A stretch of 5,471 bases of DNA, taken from assembly GCA_903853785.1 (NCBI GenBank), contig CAINUM010000026.1, positions 1 through 5,471 on the forward strand. The letters are read 5' to 3'. This document shows, piece by piece, positions 1 to 5,471 of the stretch (position 1 is its first letter; every line of letters starts with the position of its first letter). A model generated the notes under the pieces. That model had not been told where the DNA came from. It saw only the letters and a program-made list of their open reading frames with translations, and made no database searches. Made by a program: the position numbers and the translations under genes. This DNA comes from Candidatus Magasanikiibacteriota bacterium. Its GTDB lineage: Bacteria > Patescibacteriota > Patescibacteriia > Magasanikbacterales > GWA2-37-8.

Positions 1-13
1 AAATAATAAAATC

Positions 14-49
14 AATAAAAAAACTGGCTTATAGGCCAGTTTTTTTATT
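14..49 (-). terminator. Intrinsic terminator after uvrA, symmetric and probably bidirectional
   Basis: A perfect 15-base inverted repeat (14-28 with 35-49) surrounds a 6-base loop TTATAG. The core is the GC-containing stem CTGGC/GCCAG, flanked by A7 on the left and T7 on the right. It begins 9 bases after the uvrA stop codon. Read on the minus strand it gives a stem followed by TTTTTTTATT, the classic Rho-independent form, and it would end the three-gene minus-strand unit. Because the A and T tracts mirror each other, it has the same form on the plus strand and could also stop a gene converging from the left, outside the window. Confidence 0.9.
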
Positions 50-57
50 CTCACTAA

Positions 58-2871
58 TTACATGTATTTCCCTGTCCAACTCTTTTTGTTGGCAGCCAAA
101 TCTTCAGGCAAACCAGCAAAGACAAGTTCTCCTCCACCTTTACCACCTTCAGGACCAAGTTCGAGCACCCAATCACATGATCGAATAACATCCAAATTAT
201 GTTCAATCACAATGACGGTATTACCTTTTTCTACCAATTGTTTTAATACGCCCAACAATCTTTTTATATCCTCAAAATGTAAACCAGTAGTTGGTTCATC
301 TAAAATATAAAGTGTGTTGCCGGTCGAAACACGTGCTAATTCGGTAGCAAGCTTAATACGCTGCGCTTCACCACCTGACAATGTAGTTGCTGGTTGGCCT
401 AAGGTCAAATAACCCAAACCAACGTTGCGCAAAATATTTAACTTATCCGACAAAGTAGGAACATTGCTGAAAAATTTGTATGCTTCTTCTACAGTCATGT
501 TCAAAACCTCGGCGATATTTTTATCCAAATAATGCACTTCCATTACTTCCTGATTATATCTGGTACCATTACATTCATTACAAGTCACAAACACGTCGGC
601 CAAAAATTGCATCGGAATACGAACATAGCCTTCACCCGCACAAGCTTCACAACGTCCACCACCTTTTACATTGAAACTAAATTTACCAGCGTCATATCCG
701 CGCATTCTTGCTTCTGGCAAACCAGAAAACAAATCGCGGATTAAAGTAAATATACCAGTATAGGTAGCTGGATTACTGCGAGGTGTACGTCCAATCGCTA
801 CCTGATCAATAGAAATAACCTTATCAATATTTTCTAAACCTTTGATTTCTTTATACGCACCAGGTTCTTCTTTGGATCGGAAAAAATGCTTACTCAAAGC
901 GGCGGCCAAAATATTAATAATCAATGTAGATTTACCTGAACCAGATACACCGGTTACACAAACCATTTTGTTTAAAGGAATATCTACCGAAACGTTTTTT
1001 AAATTAAAAGCACTGGCTCCCAACAACGACAACATCTTACCAGCCTTTTTCTCTTTCTTAACTTCTTTCTTTGGCTTTTCGTAAATACTTTCACGACCAC
1101 TCAAATAAGCACCTGTGATTGAATCTTTATTCTTTTTGATTTCAGCATAAGTACCGGTCGCCACAATTTTTCCACCATAAATACCAGCCCCCGGACCAAC
1201 ATCGATAATATAATCCGCCGCTTCCATCATGGCACTATCATGTTCCACGACTAACACGCTGTTTCCTAGGTCACGTAAATATTTCAATGTGGAGATCAAA
1301 CGATCGTTGTCACGTGCGTGTAACCCAACTGACGGTTCGTCCAAAATATAAACAACTCCAGTCAAACCAGAGGACAACTGTGTAGCCAAGCGAACACGGG
1401 TCACCTCACCACCAGACAATGTATTCATCGAACGATCCAAACTCAGATAATCCAAACCTACCTGAGAAAGATTTTGTAAGCGCGGTTTTAATTCTTTCAA
1501 AATCGTGTCCGCTACTTTAGCTTTTACATCTTGAGTATTTTTTTCTACAACCGTATCGAATTTATTAAAAAAATCTAAATTTTCTCCAACACTCATCCCG
1601 GCAATATCCGCCACGTTTTGATCGTTCAATTTTACCCACAAAGATTCCTGTCTCAATCTTTTACCACTACAAACCGGACAAGTTTTTTCACGCATGTATT
1701 GTTCTATTTCTTTGCGAACATATTCTGAATTGGTTTCCAAATGTCGTTTCAGCAGGTCCGAAACTACTCCTGTAAAAGTAACTTTCTTATGTTCTACTTC
1801 ATACACATCATTTCCCGTGCCATACAAAATGATATCCAAAACTCGTGATGGCAAATCAGCCACTGGAATTTCTAGCGAAAAATTATTTCGCTCCGCAACA
1901 GAATGTAATAATTTTTGATACCACGCTTGGTTTCCAGTAATACGCATCCAAGGTTGAATTGCCCCTTCAGATAAAGACAAACGAGTGTTTGGCATTACTA
2001 AATCCGAATCCACTTCCATCGTAACTCCGAGACCAGTACAGCGAGGACAAGCACCAAACGGACTATTAAAACTAAAACTGCGGACATCCAACTCTGGCAT
2101 TTTGCGACCACATTTTTTACAATAAGAAAAAGTAGTCAAATAAAAATCTTCAGTTTGTGAGGCTATTACACATGCCCCATTACTCAAATCCAAAGCCACG
2201 CTGACCATCTTAAAAGGGTCGTCTTTCTTAATATCATTTATTTTTCCAATCAGTATTTCAAGATTGTGTTTTTCTTCTGGCTCAAAATGACATTTCACCA
2301 GATCATGAATTTTCATGAGTTTGCCATCAATGCGAACAGTATCATATCCACTTCGCTCAATAGTTTCCAAAATATCTTTCAAGACAATATTATTTTCGTG
2401 TATCAAAGGAGACAAAACAAAAACCGGTGTGCTTTTACGTGACAATTTTCTTACTTGTTCAACTATCTCACCTGATGTACTCGAAAAGGCTGGTATATGA
2501 CATTCTGGACAATGTTGGGTTCCGACACGGGCAAAAAGCAAGCGCAAATAATCGTAAATTTCTGTAACTGTTCCAACAGTTGAACGTGGGTTCTGGGTAG
2601 AAATTTTTTGATCAATCGCAATTGTTGGCGACAAACCTTCGATCGCATCAACATCAGGTTTATCCTGCACGTCCATAAACTGACGCGCATAAGCCGAAAG
2701 AGACTCCGCATAGCGACGCTGCCCTTCAGCGTAAATTGTGTCAAACGCCAAAGAAGATTTTCCGGAACCAGACAAACCAGTGATTACAACTAATTTATTT
2801 TTTGGTATTTCCAGACTAACATTTTTCAGATTGTGGACACGAGCGCCACGAATTTTCAACTTATCATTCAT
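58..2871 (-). CDS. uvrA: UvrABC nucleotide excision repair damage-recognition ATPase, subunit A
   Basis: UvrA dimers scan DNA for bulky lesions in the cytoplasm and load UvrB, which recruits UvrC for dual incision. The 937 residues match the family's usual length of about 940. In order: Walker [10 protein letters not shown] (32-40); UvrB-binding and insertion region (about 119-300), with a zinc module at C251/C254/C275/C278; the conserved CPVC at 398-401; ABC signature LSGGE (485-489); Walker B ending D511-E512; H-loop H544; a lysine-rich linker (594-612); a second Walker [10 protein letters not shown] (641-649); zinc finger C741/C744/C764/C767; signature 831-835; Walker B D858-E859; H891. 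The start is supported by the family-typical opening [12 protein letters not shown] at 7-18. It begins 6 bases after the upstream stop and has no Shine-Dalgarno sequence. Oddities: the first signature continues VTRVR where AQRIR is usual; IDQVAIG replaces the usual IDQSPIG; an extra glycine precedes RCEAC; an additional CPEC lies at 121-124. The identification is certain; the effect of the variants is unknown. Confidence 0.98.
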   Translation of the reverse strand: MNDKLKIRGARVHNLKNVSLEIPKNKLVVITGLSGSGKSSLAFDTIYAEGQRRYAESLSAYARQFMDVQDKPDVDAIEGLSPTIAIDQKISTQNPRSTVGTVTEIYDYLRLLFARVGTQHCPECHIPAFSSTSGEIVEQVRKLSRKSTPVFVLSPLIHENNIVLKDILETIERSGYDTVRIDGKLMKIHDLVKCHFEPEEKHNLEILIGKINDIKKDDPFKMVSVALDLSNGACVIASQTEDFYLTTFSYCKKCGRKMPELDVRSFSFNSPFGACPRCTGLGVTMEVDSDLVMPNTRLSLSEGAIQPWMRITGNQAWYQKLLHSVAERNNFSLEIPVADLPSRVLDIILYGTGNDVYEVEHKKVTFTGVVSDLLKRHLETNSEYVRKEIEQYMREKTCPVCSGKRLRQESLWVKLNDQNVADIAGMSVGENLDFFNKFDTVVEKNTQDVKAKVADTILKELKPRLQNLSQVGLDYLSLDRSMNTLSGGEVTRVRLATQLSSGLTGVVYILDEPSVGLHARDNDRLISTLKYLRDLGNSVLVVEHDSAMMEAADYIIDVGPGAGIYGGKIVATGTYAEIKKNKDSITGAYLSGRESIYEKPKKEVKKEKKAGKMLSLLGASAFNLKNVSVDIPLNKMVCVTGVSGSGKSTLIINILAAALSKHFFRSKEEPGAYKEIKGLENIDKVISIDQVAIGRTPRSNPATYTGIFTLIRDLFSGLPEARMRGYDAGKFSFNVKGGGRCEACAGEGYVRIPMQFLADVFVTCNECNGTRYNQEVMEVHYLDKNIAEVLNMTVEEAYKFFSNVPTLSDKLNILRNVGLGYLTLGQPATTLSGGEAQRIKLATELARVSTGNTLYILDEPTTGLHFEDIKRLLGVLKQLVEKGNTVIVIEHNLDVIRSCDWVLELGPEGGKGGGELVFAGLPEDLAANKKSWTGKYM

Positions 2872-2876
2872 AAAGT

Positions 2877-2882
2877 ATTATA
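2877..2882 (-). promoter_or_regulatory. Candidate -10 element for a leaderless uvrA transcript
   Basis: On the minus strand a perfect TATAAT contains the TAA stop codon of the upstream gene and is followed by ACTTT and then the uvrA ATG. Five bases separate the hexamer from the A of ATG, so transcription would start at or next to the start codon, as in leaderless mRNAs. No TTGACA-like -35 is visible 16-18 bases upstream and there is no extended TG. In AT-rich DNA a chance match is quite possible, so this is only a candidate internal promoter. Confidence 0.3.
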
Positions 2883-4386
2883 GTTTAAAAGCACCTGTTG
2901 GACCAGCATCGTATTTATCTTGTGCTGATTGTTGTTGAGTTTTTGTCCCTTCAGCCCCTACAACATCGCCCGTAGGAGTACCGTCAACAGTAAACTTATT
3001 TGGCAAAATACCAGTATGATTTACCATGTAACTTATAGCATCATCACCAAGCGTAGCATTTACTATCACTCCACCATCCAATTCTGCCTGACTAACATAT
3101 CCGTTCTTTGAAATTGAATACCAAGATCCAGTGAATTTTTTACTAGGGAAGAAGTTTGCATCCGCACCACCAAACCAACCCGACGCTTTATCCATTTCAT
3201 TTTTCAAAACAAAACCCTCCAAAACATCTGTTCCTTTACAGCCCCAATAATCAGGAGCATAGAGAGGGTTTGGAGAAATGGTAGACAATTTATTTATAAC
3301 AGCATAATATTCAAAGAACGGAAACTTCTTAATGATGTGAAGTTCAAAACCTCCATTATCTTTTTCACCCTCCCAATCTTGAACCATATCACCAATATAT
3401 AATAAGCTCGCTCCATCTTTTACTCTTTTACACACCGGCCTAAAATCAAAAAGACCAGTATCGAGCCAATTTTTACTTCCAATATCAGATGTCCACCAAA
3501 ATTGATCTTTTAACACACCGCCAATTCCCTGATTAATAGTGTAGTGAATAACCATTTGCGCATTTAAACAATTTGGTTTATTAATAATCTGATCACCGTT
3601 AAATGAGATCGGCATACAGGTTAGTCCTTTACCTTTACAACCACTACCCATGCAAGTAGATCCACCACCACCCTCTAAAAAGTAATTATCACCACACTCC
3701 ATCTTTTCTTGAGCTAAGGCCTCCATTTTAATTGCTGGGTCCTTCATTTTATTTTTATCTACCACTTCACCAATTTTAGCGGCTAAAGCAAATTTTGAAC
3801 CCACCGAAGCGTCCTTACAATATTGAGGTGTGAGTTTAAACGGTCTCAGTAAGAAAGTCTGTGGTAAACGTAAATTTACTAAGTCAGGATTAATTGTGTT
3901 TAAAATAGTAAATGATAAATAAGCTATCAACAAACCGGTCAATGCTCCACCAATTCTTTTCTTAGCACTCGTAATCATTTCACTATTTCCACCAGACGTT
4001 ACCCACTGAACACCTGCAATCACAATCATAATTACCGCCAAAATTCCAGCAAAGGTAATTGCCAAATTAAAATTTGTTTTAAGAAAATCACCAATATTTG
4101 AAAATTCTTTTTTTCCACCAAATGCAACTTCCGTAACCGTAACACCGGCTGGCAAACACATTCCCCAACCTTCGGCATTGCAGGGTTCCTGATTCAACCA
4201 TCCACCTTTATCTGATTTAACATCTTTTGCATCTTTATTTAAAATAGCAGCACGAGCTGTATCGCATTCGGCTTTATGCCAACAAAGCGGATTAAATTCT
4301 GGTGCTACATCCATAGTCGCCGCCAAAGACATCACCGGCATCAACAAAGAAAAAAACATTAAACCAACTAAAAAATTTGCCCTCAT
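2878..4386 (-). CDS. Exported cysteine-rich protein with VirB2/TrbC-like pilin membrane segment
   Basis: A 502-residue envelope protein of uncertain function. Residues 1-23 look like a signal peptide (hydrophobic 5-19, cleavage near SLAA). A cysteine-containing segment (24-105) follows, then two membrane helices (about 107-129 and 146-164) joined by a short loop with K142, K143 and R144. This pair, with VQWVTSGG and a lysine/arginine turn, resembles the type IV secretion pilin family (VirB2/TrbC type) common in Candidate Phyla Radiation genomes. The positive loop puts both flanks outside the cytoplasm. The flank from 165 to about 465 is a large tryptophan-rich domain I do not recognise, with a glycine-rich stretch (239-254), then a polar, probably disordered tail. 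All 12 cysteines (35, 41, 69, 77, 190, 231, 245, 250, 257, 273, 319, 383) are outside the helices and signal peptide. It lies 32 bases after the DsbA-like gene, which suggests disulfide-dependent folding. The start is the first ATG before the signal peptide and has no clear Shine-Dalgarno sequence. The family link for the helices is fairly secure; the role (pilus, secretion channel or surface protein) is not. Confidence 0.8.
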   Translation of the reverse strand: MRANFLVGLMFFSLLMPVMSLAATMDVAPEFNPLCWHKAECDTARAAILNKDAKDVKSDKGGWLNQEPCNAEGWGMCLPAGVTVTEVAFGGKKEFSNIGDFLKTNFNLAITFAGILAVIMIVIAGVQWVTSGGNSEMITSAKKRIGGALTGLLIAYLSFTILNTINPDLVNLRLPQTFLLRPFKLTPQYCKDASVGSKFALAAKIGEVVDKNKMKDPAIKMEALAQEKMECGDNYFLEGGGGSTCMGSGCKGKGLTCMPISFNGDQIINKPNCLNAQMVIHYTINQGIGGVLKDQFWWTSDIGSKNWLDTGLFDFRPVCKRVKDGASLLYIGDMVQDWEGEKDNGGFELHIIKKFPFFEYYAVINKLSTISPNPLYAPDYWGCKGTDVLEGFVLKNEMDKASGWFGGADANFFPSKKFTGSWYSISKNGYVSQAELDGGVIVNATLGDDAISYMVNHTGILPNKFTVDGTPTGDVVGAEGTKTQQQSAQDKYDAGPTGAFKL

Positions 4387-4418
4387 AAAATTTTATTTCT
4401 AAAGATGAGTTTAAAAAA

Positions 4419-5174
4419 CTATTTTATATTATTTAAAAATAACTCCCAAGCACTAAACGGTATAACACCCTGAACCTTTTCACCGTTGATGAAAAAAGTT
4501 GGTGTACCACCTACTCCAAAACGATATCCATCAGCAAAATCTTTATTAACCGTCACTTTCACATTTGGGTTAGCCAGACACAATCTCATTTTTCCAGCAT
4601 CCCAGCCAAACTGAGGCGCTAGTGAATCAATATCTTCAATACTTAAATTTGCACCAATATTATCTTGTTGTTCATACAACCAATCGTGCAAAGGCCAATA
4701 ATACCCCTGTTCATAGGCACACATGGCGAGATTTGCCAGCTGACCAGCCCCAGGATGAACATTATCTGAAGGTGGAAAATTACGAACGATTAACTTCACT
4801 TTATTACCGTATTTCTGCATAACTTGGCGTAAAATTGGTGATTCTGCCCTACTAAACGGACATTTAAAGTCTAAAAACTCTACGATTGTAACTTTAGGAT
4901 TATTGCTACCCAAAAAAGGAGCGGTCGACAGTTCTATCTCCGAACGATCGATATTACCGACAATATTATTATTTTTAACATCCGCAGTAAAACCGCCATT
5001 AATTTTATCAAAAATAACCTGCCCTTTGCCTTGTTTAATTTGCCAATAGTAATATCCAGTAGTACCAGCGATAAATAATACAAACAACACCACTGCCACC
5101 GAAATCGCCACCAACATAATACTGCCAAAACGCTGATACCATCGCAAAGGTTGTTCTGTATTACTATTCGCCAT
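4419..5174 (-). CDS. Membrane-anchored DsbA-family thioredoxin-fold protein with CxxS active site
   Basis: A 251-residue thiol-disulfide protein of the DsbA/thioredoxin_4 type. Residues 1-16 are polar and basic (R11, R15), 17-40 form one membrane helix, and the rest would face the periplasm or cell exterior. The thioredoxin fold starts near KVTIVEFLDF (94-103). The active-site helix follows as C105-P106-F107-S108, the helical insertion spans about 137-205, and the cis-proline loop GGTPTFFING covers 222-231 (P225). DsbA enzymes normally have CxxC; here the second cysteine is serine (codon AGT, one base from TGT). The other cysteines, C152 (in MCAYEQG) and C199 (in RLCLAN), sit where many relatives have a structural disulfide. 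The likely role is disulfide formation or isomerisation, or chaperoning, in exported proteins, with the downstream 12-cysteine protein as an obvious client. It is the first gene of the minus-strand unit, behind a good promoter, with a short AT-rich leader lacking a Shine-Dalgarno sequence. The fold is secure; the reaction is uncertain because of the missing resolving cysteine. Confidence 0.9.
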   Translation of the reverse strand: MANSNTEQPLRWYQRFGSIMLVAISVAVVLFVLFIAGTTGYYYWQIKQGKGQVIFDKINGGFTADVKNNNIVGNIDRSEIELSTAPFLGSNNPKVTIVEFLDFKCPFSRAESPILRQVMQKYGNKVKLIVRNFPPSDNVHPGAGQLANLAMCAYEQGYYWPLHDWLYEQQDNIGANLSIEDIDSLAPQFGWDAGKMRLCLANPNVKVTVNKDFADGYRFGVGGTPTFFINGEKVQGVIPFSAWELFLNNIK

Positions 5175-5195
5175 AAAAAATTATTAAGTAGCCAT

Positions 5196-5222
5196 ATTAT
5201 ACCACAATCCCAGATAAATCAA
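5196..5222 (-). promoter_or_regulatory. Promoter of the dsbA-like / pilin-like / uvrA unit
   Basis: The minus strand has a perfect -10 TATAAT (5201 to 5196) with an extended element TGTGG directly upstream (5206 to 5202). A -35-like TTGATT (5222 to 5217) lies 15 bases away. That spacer is short, but extended -10 promoters tolerate a weak -35. Transcription would begin near 5189, leaving a leader of about 15 bases before the ATG at 5174. The leader is A/T only near the start codon and has no GGAGG-like sequence. Confidence 0.75.
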
Positions 5223-5230
5223 TACCGCCA

Positions 5231-5260
5231 TTGACATTTTTGGTATATAAATGGTATGAT
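5231..5260 (+). promoter_or_regulatory. Promoter of secG (sigma-70 type with extended -10)
   Basis: A perfect -35 TTGACA (5231-5236) is followed after 18 bases by the -10 TATGAT (5255-5260), with an extended TGG at 5252-5254. Start of transcription is expected near 5267, giving a leader of about 32 bases before the secG ATG at 5299. It is back to back with the minus-strand promoter; the two -35 elements are 8 bases apart and do not overlap. Confidence 0.85.
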
Positions 5261-5268
5261 GAATCATA
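5255..5268 (+). repeat. Short palindrome over the secG -10 and start site
   Basis: TATGAT-GA-ATCATA is a perfect 6-base inverted repeat with a 2-base spacer. It starts at the secG -10 hexamer and reaches the expected transcription start. The position suits an operator for a small repressor, but arms this short can arise by chance in AT-rich DNA, and no regulator gene is present in the window. Confidence 0.3.
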
Positions 5269-5298
5269 TTTCCTTGAATTACTTCCAAATTAATTGAT

Positions 5299-5471
5299 AT
5301 GAAAGAAATTATTTTAAATTCAATTCAGCTTATATTAGCCATTATATTGATCGTTGCAGTACTCTTACAACAAAAAGGCACTGGCCTAAGTGGAGTATTT
5401 GGCGGCTCTGGCAATGTCTACAGCACCAAACGTGGTCTAGACAAAATTTTACATTACATTACTATTGGAAC
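5299..5471 (+). CDS. secG: Preprotein translocase subunit SecG, 5' part (runs off the window)
   Basis: SecG is the small accessory membrane subunit of the SecYEG channel and aids SecA-driven export. The 57 visible codons encode a first membrane helix (about 4-23), then the family's conserved cytoplasmic loop: LLQQKGTGLSG (22-32), FGGSGNVYS (34-42) and TKRG (43-46). The start of the second helix follows (about 50 onward). SecG is normally 65-80 residues, so about a quarter is missing beyond 5471. The ATG is chosen because an in-frame TGA at 5275-5277 lies upstream with no other ATG after it, and the helix follows directly. No Shine-Dalgarno sequence precedes it. It diverges from the minus-strand unit and has its own strong promoter. 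The two exported products of that unit would use the Sec channel, but this is a general link and not evidence of co-regulation. Confidence 0.93.
   Translation, partial: MKEIILNSIQLILAIILIVAVLLQQKGTGLSGVFGGSGNVYSTKRGLDKILHYITIG

Noticed and set aside
842..1084. 80-codon plus-strand open frame opposite uvrA
   Set aside because: It is antisense to the conserved second Walker A region of uvrA; its apparent motifs are the complement of that coding constraint.
2463..2744. 93-codon open frame on the minus strand in a second frame inside uvrA
   Set aside because: It lies wholly within the well-supported uvrA gene, has no family features, and reads as low-complexity frame-shifted sequence.
2872..2960. 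LexA/SOS box upstream of uvrA
   Set aside because: I looked for CTGT-N8-ACAG and GAAC-N4-GTTC type sites near the uvrA start and saw none.
4387..4440. Possible terminator or promoter between the dsbA-like and pilin-like genes
   Set aside because: The sequence is AT-rich with TTTAAA palindromes but no GC stem followed by a T tract. A TAAAAT sits too close to the ATG to act as a -10, so read-through is the better reading.
58..5174. Alternative genetic code (TGA as glycine, known in some Patescibacteria)
   Set aside because: All three complete genes are full length under the standard code and end in TAA or TAG. No in-frame TGA interrupts a conserved region, although none of these genes uses TGA as a stop, so the test is incomplete.
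1..5471. CRISPR array, tRNA, rRNA, insertion sequence or attachment site
   Set aside because: Non-coding DNA is limited to about 57 bases at the left end, two gaps of 32 and 6 bases and a 124-base divergent region, all explained by a terminator and promoters; no spaced repeats or tRNA-like cloverleaf were seen.

Overview
The window is AT-rich bacterial DNA with four tightly packed protein genes and no RNA genes, insertion sequences or CRISPR array. It probably comes from a member of the Candidate Phyla Radiation (Patescibacteria). The grounds are the VirB2/TrbC-like two-helix pilin domain of the type common in that group, a short SecG with a QQKGTGLSG / GGSGNVY core, starts without Shine-Dalgarno sequences, and very short gene spacing. 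All three complete genes read through with the standard bacterial code and end in TAA, TAG and TAA. The phylum is an inference from style; no marker gene settles it.

Layout, right to left along the minus strand: a membrane-anchored DsbA/thioredoxin-fold protein (4419-5174); a 502-residue exported, cysteine-rich protein carrying a two-helix pilin-like segment (2878-4386); and uvrA, the damage-recognition ATPase of nucleotide excision repair (58-2871). The gaps are 32 and 6 bases with no hairpin between genes, so the three are probably one transcription unit. It would start at a good extended -10 promoter at about 5196-5222 and end at a strong symmetric hairpin terminator at 14-49. On the plus strand, secG (5299 to beyond the window edge) diverges from this unit and has its own near-consensus promoter (5231-5260).

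Two of the three minus-strand genes fit together. The pilin-like protein has 12 cysteines, all predicted to lie outside the cytoplasmic membrane, and the neighbouring DsbA-like protein is anchored with its catalytic domain on that same side. A thiol-disulfide factor paired with its client is the simplest reading. The complication is that the factor's active site reads C-P-F-S, not C-x-x-C, so it should not work as a normal DsbA oxidase. uvrA looks like a passenger in the unit. It may have an extra, possibly leaderless, promoter at its start, where a TATAAT overlaps the upstream stop codon.

The most interesting items are the CxxS active site, the pilin domain buried in a large cysteine-rich ectodomain of unknown fold, and the altered ABC signature in the first ATPase domain of UvrA.
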